Positions 1 through 10,873 of a DNA stretch of 64,000 nucleotides are shown here, piece by piece (positions within the stretch are counted from its first letter, which is position 1; each line of letters opens with the position of its first letter). The translations under genes were made by a program, and so were the position numbers. The notes beneath the pieces were generated by a model, which did no database searches, was not told the origin of the DNA, and saw nothing but the letters and a program-made list of their open reading frames with translations. The DNA comes from Spinellus fusiger (Eukaryota; Mucoromycota; Mucoromycetes; Mucorales; Phycomycetaceae), in NCBI GenBank assembly GCA_025094145.1, contig JALLLS010000003.1, positions 744,001 through 808,000 of the forward strand. Reading direction: 5' to 3'.

Positions 1-18
1 ATTTATGAATGTATATAG

Positions 19-264
19 TATATCAATGATCTATCAATGAATATTCCTTTGAAAGAGACATTACAACGTGCAGAAATTATATTTTATCAGTTTAAGCAGC
101 GTGTGGAGGCTGTAGAAACAAAACGAGATAAACTACACCAGGATAAAGTCCAGAGAAGACGGTCTACTAGCAAGACATCCTTTTCTACGACAGACATGGG
201 GATTGATCATCTCCCAGTGGTGAATGATTTGCTCAAAGGACTTTTAGTATCTAAAAGTCACTAG
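19..264 (+). CDS. 3'-terminal exon of an unidentified gene, cut by the window edge
   Basis: An open exon follows a possible acceptor (TATATAG ending at base 18) and runs to a TAG at 262-264. It encodes about 81 residues. The N-terminal two thirds are charged and look helical (motif FYQFKQRVEAVETKRDKLHQ), followed by a basic RRRS stretch and a short hydrophobic end (VVNDLLKGLLVS). An in-frame stop at 16-18 means the frame must be entered by splicing, or else starts at the ATG at 37. AATAAA-like signals near 325-335 would fit a 3' end. I do not recognise the family. The rest of the gene lies outside the window. Confidence 0.4.
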   Translation, partial: YINDLSMNIPLKETLQRAEIIFYQFKQRVEAVETKRDKLHQDKVQRRRSTSKTSFSTTDMGIDHLPVVNDLLKGLLVSKSH

Positions 265-494
265 TTTTTATATATTTTATCTTATCTTTTTATCTTTTAG
301 TCTTTTCATCGCCTCTTGTGTGTATATAAATAAACAAAACATGTTAACAATGATAAAAATGATAAACAAAAGAAAAGCAGGTGATAAAGTGTTTTTCTAT
401 TGAAATGATTGATTTGTATTGTATTTATAAACATATATTATTAGAAAAAAAGAAGAAAACGCACAGAGTAAGAACTCTATACAGTCAATTAGAA

Positions 495-1296
495 ATAAAG
501 TCGCTAATTTTGAGTTTAATATTATGCAAAAGATTCTTGTCCAACAATAATATCACTTGGCCCAGCAATAAAGACGTATTCATGAGGTTCGTTTATTTTT
601 ATTATATAAAAGGGGAGCGAATGTTTCTCGACCCTATTTGCTTGCTTTCTTTTCTTTTCTTTTTCTTTTTCCTGATTACAAGTTATTTTACAGACACTCG
701 AAATAAGTATGCAACACTTTGTGGATCTTGGTGTTTCTCTTAGTACTGTTTATAACTTCATGACAACTGAGCGGAATCTGTCCATTCAGCAAGTACAGCT
801 CTAGCCTGTAGAAAGAAATAGCAAAGAAAAGATTCAACAAAAATAGAATTGGGTCCAAAAGTGGCAGCAAACTGATCTGGATTTCACAACAAATTGTGTC
901 TTTCATGATGAATCAGCCTTTCATGTTAACTTGAAACCAGGTATGGCTTGGTCAAAGAAGGAAACTCCTGCAATTGTTACAGTGACAGGACATTATCCGA
1001 GCTTGTTAAAGGCTACTCTTGACAAAATGTTTAAACAAATAAAGGCTATGATGCTCCTTTTTTTGTTTTTGTTTAGGCTGCTTTTTTTATTGTGCAAGTT
1101 GCTCTTTTTTACTGTCTTTTTCTCGAACCTTCTTTTTCTGCCAATATGGTGATCATCTCCAGGGAACAAGCAGTGTGTATGTTTTACTGCGAACCCTACA
1201 ATGAATCGAATGTCGTTAAGTTTTCAAAGTTGATTGACGATATAAACAATGTCGAAATCTGTTACTCAGTCGACCCGACAGAGCCAATGCTACTTT
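495..1296 (+). repeat. Left arm of a 0.8 kb inverted repeat
   Basis: This stretch reappears as a reverse complement at 3159-3960. Translations of the two arms are identical over long stretches, and the coordinates sum to a constant of 4455. The arm holds an IS630/Tc1-type transposase fragment and then the start of a second, unknown reading frame. The two arms enclose about 1.86 kb. Confidence 0.85.
690..1145 (+). pseudogene. IS630/Tc1-family DDE transposase fragment
   Basis: Broken plus-strand frames read HFVDLGVSLSTVYNFM, then a stop, then WVQKWQQTDLDFTTNCVFHD followed by ESAFHVNLKPGMAWSKK and AIVTV. The VFHDESAFH segment with a nearby AWSKKG-like stretch is typical of one catalytic Asp region of eukaryotic IS630/Tc1-like transposases. 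Two in-frame stops and an early end show it is dead. The same fragment sits in the other arm on the minus strand at about 3310-3765. The N-terminal helix-turn-helix and the last catalytic residue are not visible. Confidence 0.75.
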
Positions 1297-2827
1297 GACA
1301 AACACAAATAAACCAAAATTCATTCATGTTCAAAACGTACATTAGCAAAGATATGCATTTGCCTGTTGCAACAGAGGATGGGATGGATAATCAAAACAAG
1401 GATTTCCTCAGTAAGTTTTATTTATTTTTTAAAAAAACATTCTTGCATAAAGTGTTTACAGCTTTGTCATTCTTTACAGCGAATCATCAACAGATTGTGC
1501 AGTTCTTGAATGCTGTTTTTTTAACCATATGATCCGGATAATGATGAAGTCTATGAACAGAAGACTGTTAAGAATGGCGACATGTTGTCAATGTTGGGGA
1601 AGTACATAGAAATATTCAACGATAAGAATGTCACGTCGTTCGGAAACTGGTTGTTTTATCTGAACTGAAGAATAAAGTAGAGACTGATAGATGACAGGAC
1701 TTTATCCAAGAAAATAGATTGCTTTTTATTTAGTGGAATATACAACTCTTTATATACTAATCAGTTCTTTGCTTCCTGTAGTTGAGTATACACACATGAC
1801 TCTAACTACTTATCAGTGTTAATGCAATTGACGGGTGCTACTTATGTTAGACATGTTTCTGTATTGACTCTGGATACAACACTGGTGTTCATCAAAAAAG
1901 GTGAGCTTTTTGACGCCCAGACCGAAAAGAAAGTGTATTGCTGGTTCGTCAATGATCTCTGTTCGACCACTATACATTCTTAAAGAAGAATATATTGGTA
2001 AGTCAAAATGAATGTTTTTTAAAGAAACAAATGCAAAAATTGACGTTTTCGTATGAAACAAAACTTTTAGCTGAAACAGTCAAAAGCATTCTTTGATTTC
2101 CAGTTCAATATCAAACACAGATTCGAGAATTGAAGAAGCAAGGATTCAGTATCATCGGATACGCAAGAAAATCAGTTAGATCTGAAGACCATGAAACACG
2201 GATCAAGTTATTGAGACTAATGTATCGTCGTTTAAAGGAACGATCGATGGTCGACCGTGTTTTTGTCTCTTATAGTTCTCAAGCAAGTGATCCGTTGTCT
2301 CAAAGGGATATGAACCAGGAATATGAGCTGCTCACCACAGCTATCAGCGGAAGGAAGTACCCAATGTAAGCAAATTCGTGTCTTATTGTACAAATATTTA
2401 ATCCGTTTATTTACAGATATGCTGGGGTACATGACCAACACCAATAAAGTTTGTTTGGTAGCGCTGGACTATGCTGGCTTATCAACAGACTGCAATGACT
2501 TTACGGATTCTTGATGTAAGCAGATGGTTTGAAACTTTATGAAAAGAAAAGGTTCTTTAACAATTATCTTAATAGACAACATCCAAGCCTTGAAAAAAAT
2601 CATTATCGACAACATACCATCCAACAACATCATTCATGTTTATGACCGTAATGAATTATTGAATGAACCAGAAACGTTGAAAAAAAGCTTGACTGCAGGA
2701 AGAAACCATGTCAACGATCAAAGTAGAAATATTGAAACAGCACAAAGTCCTTATCATTGTTACAAATGAGGAGATACTCTGTCCCTGGAAGTCTGTTAAA
2801 GGAAAGATGATTGTCTGTGCATTTTAG
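1146..2827 (+). pseudogene. Broken gene with a serine-recombinase-like YARKS segment, family unknown
   Basis: Pieces of one protein can be followed on the plus strand: VIISREQAVCMFYCEPYNES, a middle part (DNDEVYEQKTVKNGDMLSML and SFGNW), then GFSIIGYARKSVRSEDHETR with RRLKERSMVDRVFVSYSS, then CLVALDYAGLST, and last KVLIIVTNEEILCPWKS ending at 2827. Short introns with GT/AG are likely. A solo LTR at 1652-1881 splits the frame after SFGNW. The IIGYARKS stretch resembles the N-terminal strand of serine recombinases (YARVS), but the usual catalytic context cannot be confirmed, so this is only a hint. The 5' part (1146-1296) lies in the inverted-repeat arm, and a longer version is present in the opposite arm (minus strand, 3055-3310). 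Confidence 0.4.
1652..1881 (-). mobile_element. Solo LTR with 5 bp target duplication
   Basis: On the minus strand the 230 bp unit begins TGTTGTATCC and ends GATAAAACA. It is flanked on both sides by the direct repeat CTGGT (1647-1651 and 1882-1886). It matches the solo LTR at 54225-54464 along its length, and its 3' part matches the sequence upstream of the Gag ORF (11279-11376). It is a clean LTR-LTR recombination product inside an older gene. Confidence 0.9.
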
Positions 2828-3158
2828 AAGAGAATACTATTGAATAATGAGTCCTATATCAGTTATACCTTAGAAGATGTATACAAGTAGCCTTGAAATC
2901 TATAGAATAAAGTCTTTGATAAATATAACTTAACTACTTAGCACACCTCTTGTTTATTGGGGTTTTGAACATAATAAAAACTTTTTATTATGTTCAAAAT
3001 TTACAAGTTATGAATAAAAATTATGACAAGAGATTTCTCTAGTGTATCTTTCTCTCATCTAATGGCTTGAATATCGTTATCTTCCTTCCTTTCAAAATCT
3101 TTCAAAAAAGCAAGATATTGATGGTACTTGAAGGGATTAGCGTAGAGTGATTTGAGAG

Positions 3159-3960
3159 AGATTAGCATTGGCTCTGTCGGGTCGACTGAGTAACAGATTT
3201 CGACATTGTTTATATCGTCAATCAACTTTGAAAACTTAACGACATTCGATTCATTGTAGGGTTCGCAGTAAAACATACACACTGCTTGTTCCCTGGAGAT
3301 GATCACCATATTGGCAGAAAAAGAAGGTTCGAGAAAAAGACAGTAAAAAAGAGCAACTTGCACAATAAAAAAAGCAGCCTAAACAAAAACAAAAAAAGGA
3401 GCATCATAGCCTTTATTTGTTTAAACATTTTGTCAAGAGTAGCCTTTAACAAGCTCGGATAATGTCCTGTCACTGTAACAATTGCAGGAGTTTCCTTCTT
3501 TGACCAAGCCATACCTGGTTTCAAGTTAACATGAAAGGCTGATTCATCATGAAAGACACAATTTGTTGTGAAATCCAGATCAGTTTGCTGCCACTTTTGG
3601 ACCCAATTCTATTTTTGTTGAATCTTTTCTTTGCTATTTCTTTCTACAGGCTAGAGCTGTACTTGCTGAATGGACAGATTCCGCTCAGTTGTCATGAAGT
3701 TATAAACAGTACTAAGAGAAACACCAAGATCCACAAAGTGTTGCATACTTATTTCGAGTGTCTGTAAAATAACTTGTAATCAGGAAAAAGAAAAAGAAAA
3801 GAAAAGAAAGCAAGCAAATAGGGTCGAGAAACATTCGCTCCCCTTTTATATAATAAAAATAAACGAACCTCATGAATACGTCTTTATTGCTGGGCCAAGT
3901 GATATTATTGTTGGACAAGAATCTTTTGCATAATATTAAACTCAAAATTAGCGACTTTAT
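3159..3960 (-). repeat. Right arm of the 0.8 kb inverted repeat
   Basis: This is the reverse complement of 495-1296. On the minus strand it holds the same transposase fragment (3310-3765). It then runs into a minus-strand frame that continues past the arm to a stop at 3055 (PTEPML followed by ISLKSLYANPFKYHQYLAFL), whereas in the left arm that frame stops just after PTEPML. The right arm therefore keeps the more complete version of the unknown gene's 5' region. Confidence 0.85.
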
Positions 3961-4328
3961 TTTCTGAAATGACTGTAATAGGGTTGGTTTTGGAATAGAC
4001 TCAATTAAAATAACCTTTGAAGGGAAGTGCCTGTGACTTGCTTCTATTGTGGTGTAAAGAGAAAATTGAGACACATCCTTCCTCTTTTTTCTTTTTTTTT
4101 CTTTCCTTCTTTCTTACTATCTTTTATGATTCCACACTGTCCACTCGAGAAAAAAAAAAGTCATTACAAACCTACACAGTATGAAAAACATCTAAAGTAC
4201 CATTGTGTGTGTCATATTTTACAGGCAAGTCCCCTTTATTCTTAGTTGTTTTGGAATAAATACGTAGTGCCCCGAAGAAAATAAAATAAAAAATAAAAAC
4301 TCCACTCATCCACATTAAGCTAATATAG

Positions 4329-5238
4329 AACTCAGAATGGGACTGTGGAATTGCTTGTGTTGCTATGGTACTTCAAGGTGTGGATGTGCAATGCACCCTA
4401 AGTGATCTTTCCATGCAATGTGCTCTTGAAAGCCTGTGGACCATTGATCTCGTCTTTTTATTACACAATCATTTCCAAGGCCATTTTAATTATTATACAA
4501 GCTACCTAGGATGTCGCAAAGAATATCAATTGGATAAGTTTTACCAACAGAATTTTGATGAAGACGAAAAAAGAGTCACCAAATTATTTGCAATTGCCAA
4601 ACATCAATCGATTTCTATTGTGCAAAGGTAATTTTGATTTATTATTCTACAGAGATATTTATAATGAGACAAACAAAACAAAACAAAAAGAGTGATTTCT
4701 TTGGATGAGCTTAAAAATTTTCTTCACTGTCAAGGCTATGTTGCAATTTTACTAGTGAATGCACGGCTGCTAAAGTGTCAAAAGTGTCAGTACTACAAGG
4801 TAAGTGGTGAACTCAGTCTATGGATTAATAGTTGAATAGGAGAAACAGGGCAGTGATGTTTCTGCGTATAAAGGCTTTGATGCATTTCCTGCTGAGAAAA
4901 TGAAAGATTATAATTATATTGGTAAAAACAAAACAAAAAGATAGAAAGAAAGAAAGAAAGAAAGAAAGAAAAAGACATTTTTTACAGTCATTTACTTTTT
5001 GATATGGGTAAGGTCACTTTGTCTGCCTCATTGGCTATGATCCCACAGAAGATGTCTTTTATTACCGTGATCCTTCTGTCATCTACAGTTACTGCACTGT
5101 CTCTGCAAAAACATTAGATATGGCAAGAAGAGCCAAAGAAACAGATCATGACTGGTAAATGAAGCAGTATCTGCAAATGAGAAATGGAAAAGTGATATTT
5201 ATTCTAATAATGATAAAAGCATTGTTATTCAATTATGA
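4329..5238 (+). CDS. GUCD1: Guanylyl cyclase domain-containing protein 1 family (GUCD1-like), 5' end missing
   Basis: Five spliced exons give a good match to the GUCD1 family: 4329-4627, 4691-4799, 4840-4921, 5013-5154 and 5193-5238. Recognisable blocks are SEWDCGIACVAMVLQG, SLWTIDLVFLLH, FYQQNFDEDEKRVTKLF, GYVAILLVNARLL and GHFVCLIGYDP. The WDCG...C start resembles a papain-like Cys peptidase fold, with a later His in GHF and Asp in GYDP, as known for this family. All exon phases agree. The first exon must be spliced from upstream (TAG at 4326-4328), but I could not find a start-codon exon. The inverted repeat ending at 3960 may have removed it. The last exon is uncertain; an alternative is a stop straight after HDW at 5157-5159. 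The molecular function of the family is poorly defined. Confidence 0.8.
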
Positions 5239-5255
5239 TCTGCTATCTGTGGATC

Positions 5256-5475
5256 TTTTCTGGTCTAAAAGAAAGTATTCTTCAGGACTTGATCAAAACT
5301 ATATTGCATTCTCATTTACATGTGATCCAAAAAGATGGATTGTCTCTCACTCTTAGGCCAGACTATAAGGTATTTATTATTTTTTATTGTTTTTATAAAG
5401 TGATCAAAAATAATAATCCAGGTCTCTCAAATTCATAGTTTTTTTTATGAAAGAATAAAACTGCTATTCTTATAA
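5256..5475 (+). CDS. Possible C-terminal exons of an unrecognised protein
   Basis: An open stretch (ESILQDLIKTILHSHLHVIQ, then KDGLSLTLRPDYK) ends at a good donor after 5369. It joins in phase to 5422-5475 through an acceptor (AATCCAG), ending FFYERIKLLFL and stop. No start or upstream exon is visible, and the piece begins right after the GUCD1-like gene. It may be a chance ORF or a relic. I do not recognise it. Confidence 0.2.
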
Positions 5476-5689
5476 CAACTCATTCAGTTCAGTGTTGAAA
5501 CTTATTAAAAAGAAAAGAAAAACATAAATTCTTGATTCTAGTGGGGCCAAGAACATATCAACTAGACCCATGAACAATGAAAGTAGATAGTCTGATTAGA
5601 TTAGTCCAGGATGAAGCTAATAAGCCTTGAAAATAACGCCAAAGTCATTAGGAAATATAAAATGATCAAACAAATGTAATCGACCATTT

Positions 5690-6800
5690 TAAATTCCAGG
5701 CTATTCTTTCTTTCTTCATAACAATTATTTTTTATCTAATGTCTGACTCATAAAACACCATGAACATCTTCACTAAAACTCCTGAGATGTATGGGAAATA
5801 GACAAGCCTCGAGACTTGTTCAGCCATTCTCCATGAGGTGTTGAACATGAATACCACCCAAGCCGAGACATCTCGTATGTTTAATGTTCCTTGCAATACT
5901 GTAGGGGACATTGTGAGACACTTCAAGAAGACAGGCTTAGTGGCGCCTTCTCTCAAGAGTGACCGACAAAGAAAGTTTGACGACAGGGCTCTCTGATGGT
6001 TGAGAAGAACAGTAGTCAGTGATTCCAATTAGACCAAGAAAGTCATCATGGCAGACATGGCCATCAAGGTATCAGATAAGGCTCTGAAGAGACACCTTGA
6101 TGAAATAGGTTTCCATTATTTTATTCTGGTGGTGAAGCCTGTTTTCACTAAGAAACATATGGAGGCAAGGCTCCAGTGGGCTTGTGAGCACGTTGACTAG
6201 ACACTTGAGCAGTGGTAGCAGATAGTTTGATCCGATGAGTCCAGAGTGAAGCTCATGAGCTATATTAGGGGCACAAAATTCATAAAAAAAAGTACAGTAT
6301 GGCCCTTAATCCCGAGAATGTCCTAGAAACAAGGTAGTTTAGAAGTGGAGGAGTAATGTTATGTATTATTTTAGTGGGGAGGGCATTGGGAGATGGATCG
6401 TAGTAGAGGGTAGGATAAACTCTGACAATTACATCAATGTCTTGGGAGATGTCTACTGCCCTGAACTCAAGCGTCTCTCTCTCATAAAACCTGGAGCCAG
6501 TCACTGCCTACAGGAGGACAATGCTAGAATATATACGACCAAGGCAGCTCAATTAGAGAGTAGTAAATGGTATAGTAATGACTCTTTAATGGTCCTAACA
6601 ATACTGATCTCAATCCAATAGAGCATCTGTAAAATTAATTGAAGATCATTAGGAAGGATAGAAGGGTGTATACCACCAAATAATATTTTGAGGCTGCCCT
6701 GATGCTGGAATGGGGTAAAATATCAAAGGCAATAGACACCCTCATTGCCAGCATAGGGCGGAGATGCCAGGCTGTGATAGATGCCATTAACTGATGGTAT
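5690..6800 (+). mobile_element. Degenerate Tc1/mariner-type transposon, copy 1
   Basis: Plus-strand frames with several stops read as a Tc1-like transposase. They include an N-terminal helix-turn-helix region (FNVPCNTVGDIVRHFKKTG), then KKVIMADMAIKVSDKALKRH, KHMEARLQWACEHV, DESRVKLM (the catalytic Asp of the central DES motif), INVLGDVYCPELKRL, QEDNARIYTTKAAQ (the DNA-H/Y motif Asp) and LNPIEHL at the end (the NPIE motif with the third acidic residue). Frames break at least four times. A relative in the opposite orientation lies at about 15970-17110. Exact terminal repeats were not fixed. Confidence 0.8.
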
Positions 6801-7062
6801 CTGCTAATCAAACTTGTAATAAAAGCTACTTTTATGTATTATCAACACTACTATCTTTATCTATTCAAAGTTATACGTCTTTAGCCAATGAATTCATAAA
6901 GTGATAGCACTATTAAGATAAAGTAGGAGCCTGAAAAAGACAGCCTGAATTCGAAATGACCTAAAACTTTTTACTGTTTACTTTGGACAGTTACAAACAT
7001 TGATCCATAAATATGATTCATGCAATCTACCTATTGTCTACACGTTGATAGACTAAAGCACC

Positions 7063-9822
7063 ATGACATTCACACCCTCTGATCACCAATCCTCGAGATA
7101 TCTCCTACATACCCATAAAAAGCACTCTTCCCTGAAGTCTCTTACAAGACCCTCTTCTCTAAAATGTCCTAAAAGACACTCCTCTCTGCTGTCTCCTACA
7201 AGACACCACCACCACCAGTATCCTACAAGACCCTCTTCTTTGCACTGTGGTTTTCAGTCTCCTGAAAGACAGTCTGATGCACATCTTTACATTCCCCACA
7301 GTCTCTTATCCACCCTGAGACAGGATCTATCCGAGTCTCCACTACGCGACTACCTCTCTTCCCAGGTCAACATCCAGGACCAGTCACCTATACAGGAAGA
7401 CCGTATCTCCCAGCACTCTTTTGACTCTTCACCCAAACGCCCTATTGAAAGCGGCAGTGAATTATGTCACAATGAGTCCTCAGCAGAGTACACTCCAAGA
7501 GAGCCCTCTCTCTTTAACAATCATGAAGCCAGTCTGCTCTTGAGCTCAATTGCTCCTACAAAAAAGTCTGATAATGAGGATATCCAATGCGATGCTAAAC
7601 ATCAAGACAAAACAAAACGACCTCTGGCCAATGTCTTCCAAAAGGACATAAAGAGCCAGTTAAGAGAGCTCTTTCTGGGAGCGATGGATAGCCATTTATC
7701 TTACAATGCTATCTACTTTGCTGAGAAGATTGCCTATATGTCAGGTAAGAAATATACTCTACACAATAAAAAAAAGAGTAAGAGTGAGAAAGAATGTGTA
7801 TATTAAACAAGAAACTCCCTCTCTCTCTCTCTTATATATATATATATATATGCACTGTAGATAGAACCAACAACGACTATCTCGACTTGATTGGACTCTA
7901 TATGCAGACAGGCCAACACGAAAGAGCCTTGTATTTACTAAACCGAGACAATCTTGTGAAGGGTGAAGTCCGTGGCCAATACTTTGCGGATTTGTGTGCG
8001 GTAAGCAACTACAGAGAACGCTTTATAAAGACATGCATGTGTATGTGTGTATGTGTGTATTGATGTATCTATGTATTTCTTATAGAACACATTGGGACGT
8101 TACAAGGAGATATTCGATTACATTGGCTCCCATACCCTATTCAATACAACAAGCAAGTACCTTTTCTTATTAATAACTAAGCAACTAACCAAGTAACTAA
8201 CTATGTTCATTTGTTTGTTTGTCTGAGGAAATAGAGTGGACTCCCTCAGGCACCATCAAGGTATATTAGAAAACACACTATAGATAGTAATCCTCTATTC
8301 ACCTCCTATGTTCTTGTACTAATGCATCTGTGTTGATTTATCATTAGATTGAATCCTTGATCAATCTGGAAAGAGGTAGAGCGTATATGAAATTGGATCA
8401 AGCAGAACTAGCCTCGGCTCAGTTTGTGAATGCACTGATGATTGATGTACGGTGTTGTGAGGTAAAGTACCTTTTATTTATCAAGGACAATGAATAAAAA
8501 AGATATATCTAGGCATTAGATCTCTTGGTTGATAACAAGCTACTGTCAGAAGACATAGGTAAGAGTCATGGCACTTCAATGTGTTTGTTCTTTGGAATTA
8601 GAAAAGGAAAGGATAATAACTCATGGCTATTAGAATGGGCCTTTATCATATGATGATAGAAGAGTATGCTTTAGCAAGAAGCTACTTCCTGTAAGTGAAC
8701 AACTCAATAATTTTTTTTTATATATTTCTTTCATTCATCTTAACTGAATGTGTGTTTCTGATACTAGGGATGTCTTAAATGACAATCCATACATGGAGTA
8801 CGCCTTGATGGGTTTGGGTGATACATGTGATTTCATGAATGACTATGACTCAGTCATTAAAGCATATGAAGAGTGTAATGCGATGGTATTGAGGTAATCT
8901 GCGCTAGTGGCCTCGACACTTACTGACGAGTTATTCTCTTTAAAAACAGCTCACATCGACCCTAACTGGCTCTTGGAAGGCATTGCATGAAGATTGGCCG
9001 TCTGGATGAGGCCATCAAGAACTTATCCAAAAGTAACAGAATCTATAAGAATGACTCTCTTGTGTTCCTCTCCATGGGCATTTACTATCTGAAGAAGGCA
9101 GAGTAAGTGGGAATGAACACGTTGAAAATACACAGTTGATTCATTATTACATTAGTTACCGAGCTGCCTTGGATGGGTTGAGCATGGCGACTCTGGCCAC
9201 AGATGAGAGACATAGAGACTTGCATGATTTCTGGCAGTCTCTGTGGCACAGTTTTGGAGACTGCCACCGTCATCTGGAGTAAGTATATCTTTTTATTTAT
9301 TTATTTATTCTTGTGGGTTACTCATTTTTATGGCTGCTGTGTAGGGAATATGACCGTGCCCTCAGTTGCTTTGAGTTGGCAGAGACTCATGGAGGACAGG
9401 TTAGTGATATTTGCATATCTAAGGGTGAGATATGTCATCTTCGAGGACATTATAGCAAAGCAATCCGCTATTTTGAAGAGGTATGTAATGAATAGTATTC
9501 AATATAAAGTATAGGCAAGGGAGAATTTACACACTCATTTTTCTTTCTTGTTTAGGCCAGAAAAACCTGCAATGATAAAGGCCTTGCTGAAGAGCATTTG
9601 ATAAAGTCATTGGCAGCACAAGCAAAGCTTGCGTCAAGAGAGAAGAAGACGCCACTGCATTCTAGGGATGCAGTGAATCAGAAGGTAATTGGTGAGCTGT
9701 GTGCTGAGGTCTTGCCTCAACATGAAAAGATGAAGATTTTCTTTGAGAGTGAGTTGACTGCAGCCAAGGAACGTGTGGGAGGTTTTCTTTTGGTCGAGAG
9801 AAAACCAAAAAAAAAAGTATAG
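7063..9822 (+). CDS. CDC16: APC6/Cdc16-like TPR subunit of the anaphase-promoting complex
   Basis: Multi-exon gene: 7063-7744, 7861-8000, 8086-8152, 8235-8260, 8348-8461, 8513-8558 or longer, about 8634-8690, 8768-8893, 8980-9102, 9156-9278, 9345-9480, 9556-9822. The first 200 residues are Ser/Pro/His-rich with many SPTR/SPER-type CDK-like sites. Then come TPR helices matching Cdc16: SYNAIYFAEKIAYMS, GLYMQTGQHERALYLL, FVNALMIDVRCCEALDLLVD, EYDRALSCFELAETHGG, GHYSKAIRYFEEARK. Cdc16 is a structural TPR subunit of the nuclear E3 ligase that drives mitotic exit. Intron 3 needs a GC donor (GCAAGT at 8153) to stay in phase. The join near 8559-8633 is unclear: either a 1-base frameshift, or a donor at GTGTTTG (about 8580) with the acceptor at 8633. 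The TPR region is shorter than in animal Cdc16, so this may be a divergent paralogue. Confidence 0.7.
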
Positions 9823-9904
9823 AGAAAAAGGAGATGATGACCAGGAAGAAGAGGTCTTGTAATCTGTCTGCGTCTGTATCTGTGTCTGTGTCTGCCTGTG
9901 TGAG

Positions 9905-10331
9905 ATTGTTCGGACAGGTAAAATAACGAGACTGAACAAAGGCAAGACTCTTATTGAGTGAAGAAAGGTTCTTTGTTTATACTTTTGTGGGTGTTTATCC
10001 TTCAGTGGCTTCTACCTTATAGTTGGTGCATTGAATAAGCACTCTATTATTGAAACCATCAGTTATTATGTGTCTTCACTTTAATTGCCTTTGATAGGTC
10101 TTATTTATTCACTGAGGATTTATAGATGAAGGCAGCTCTCATTAAGTGTCCGATGGTACACTGAGCTAAGAAGGTTGATTTGTAGTTACGACCGATCAGT
10201 GAGATGATACATAGATGTACTGTGTTACTTGTGTGCACTAAAGCTTTCATAGAGTATTCTAAATGTCACAGCACACTACTCGTGTTGACCAATTCATGAA
10301 GAATCTTTGGATTAAAGTCGGAATACAACAA
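9905..10331 (+). repeat. LTR-like dispersed repeat, copy 1 (internally deleted)
   Basis: This segment closely matches the ends of both big inverted-repeat arms (15412-15942 reverse complement, and 20682-21212). It begins near TGTTCGGACAGG, contains GAGACTGAACAAAG, and ends CGGAATACAACA, a TG...CA layout. It lacks about 100 bp present in the other copies. No target duplication is obvious, so the LTR assignment is tentative. Confidence 0.6.
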
Positions 10332-10372
10332 GCTAATAGATTGAGAAAGTTATAACACTATTGTCGTAAGAC

Positions 10373-10873
10373 CATAGTCCCGATCATTTCTTGGTGACTT
10401 GTCCAAGGGTTTGGCCTGTCTGGATGTCCGTTTTGCCATATTGGCTTAATATCTACACTCCTTCTTCTGCAGCAATCATACAGCATTTACACTCCTTTTC
10501 TCTCCCTCCCAATGGAGCTCTGACTAGCAGTCAAGTCTATGGAGCAATTCTACAGGCAATTTGGCATGGCTACTGGGCAAGCCACTTTCACAACTCTTCT
10601 TTCATCCCTTCCACTGTCATCTAACGTGGTCGATCCCTCCTCAATACCCTCATCCGCGAAAACGAAGACATGACATAGTCTAGATAAGTTTACCTTTATT
10701 TTTCTTTCTCTTATTTTTCTTTTTCTTTTAGCTAGTTCTGTTCTTTTCTATTTGTAATTTTCTAATTTTCTGCAAGTGACTTGTGTTCATCATGTTTTCC
10801 CAGTCAGACCTCTCAGTGCGACGTGTGACTGCGTAAAAGATGCTTAATAAAAAGTGTCTTATACAAAAAAAAA
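10373..10873 (+). mobile_element. 5'-truncated LINE 3' end with poly(A) and 13 bp target duplication
   Basis: The insert encodes the C-terminal end of a non-LTR retrotransposon ORF (HFLVTCPRVWPVW, the His-Cys zinc-finger-like tail), then stops, and ends in AATAAAAAG...TACAAAAAAAAAA. The 13 bp ATTGTCGTAAGAC flanks it on both sides (10360-10372 and 10874-10886). Poly(A) plus a long target duplication is diagnostic of target-primed reverse transcription. It is distinct in sequence from the long LINE at 41.6-44.5 kb. Confidence 0.85.
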
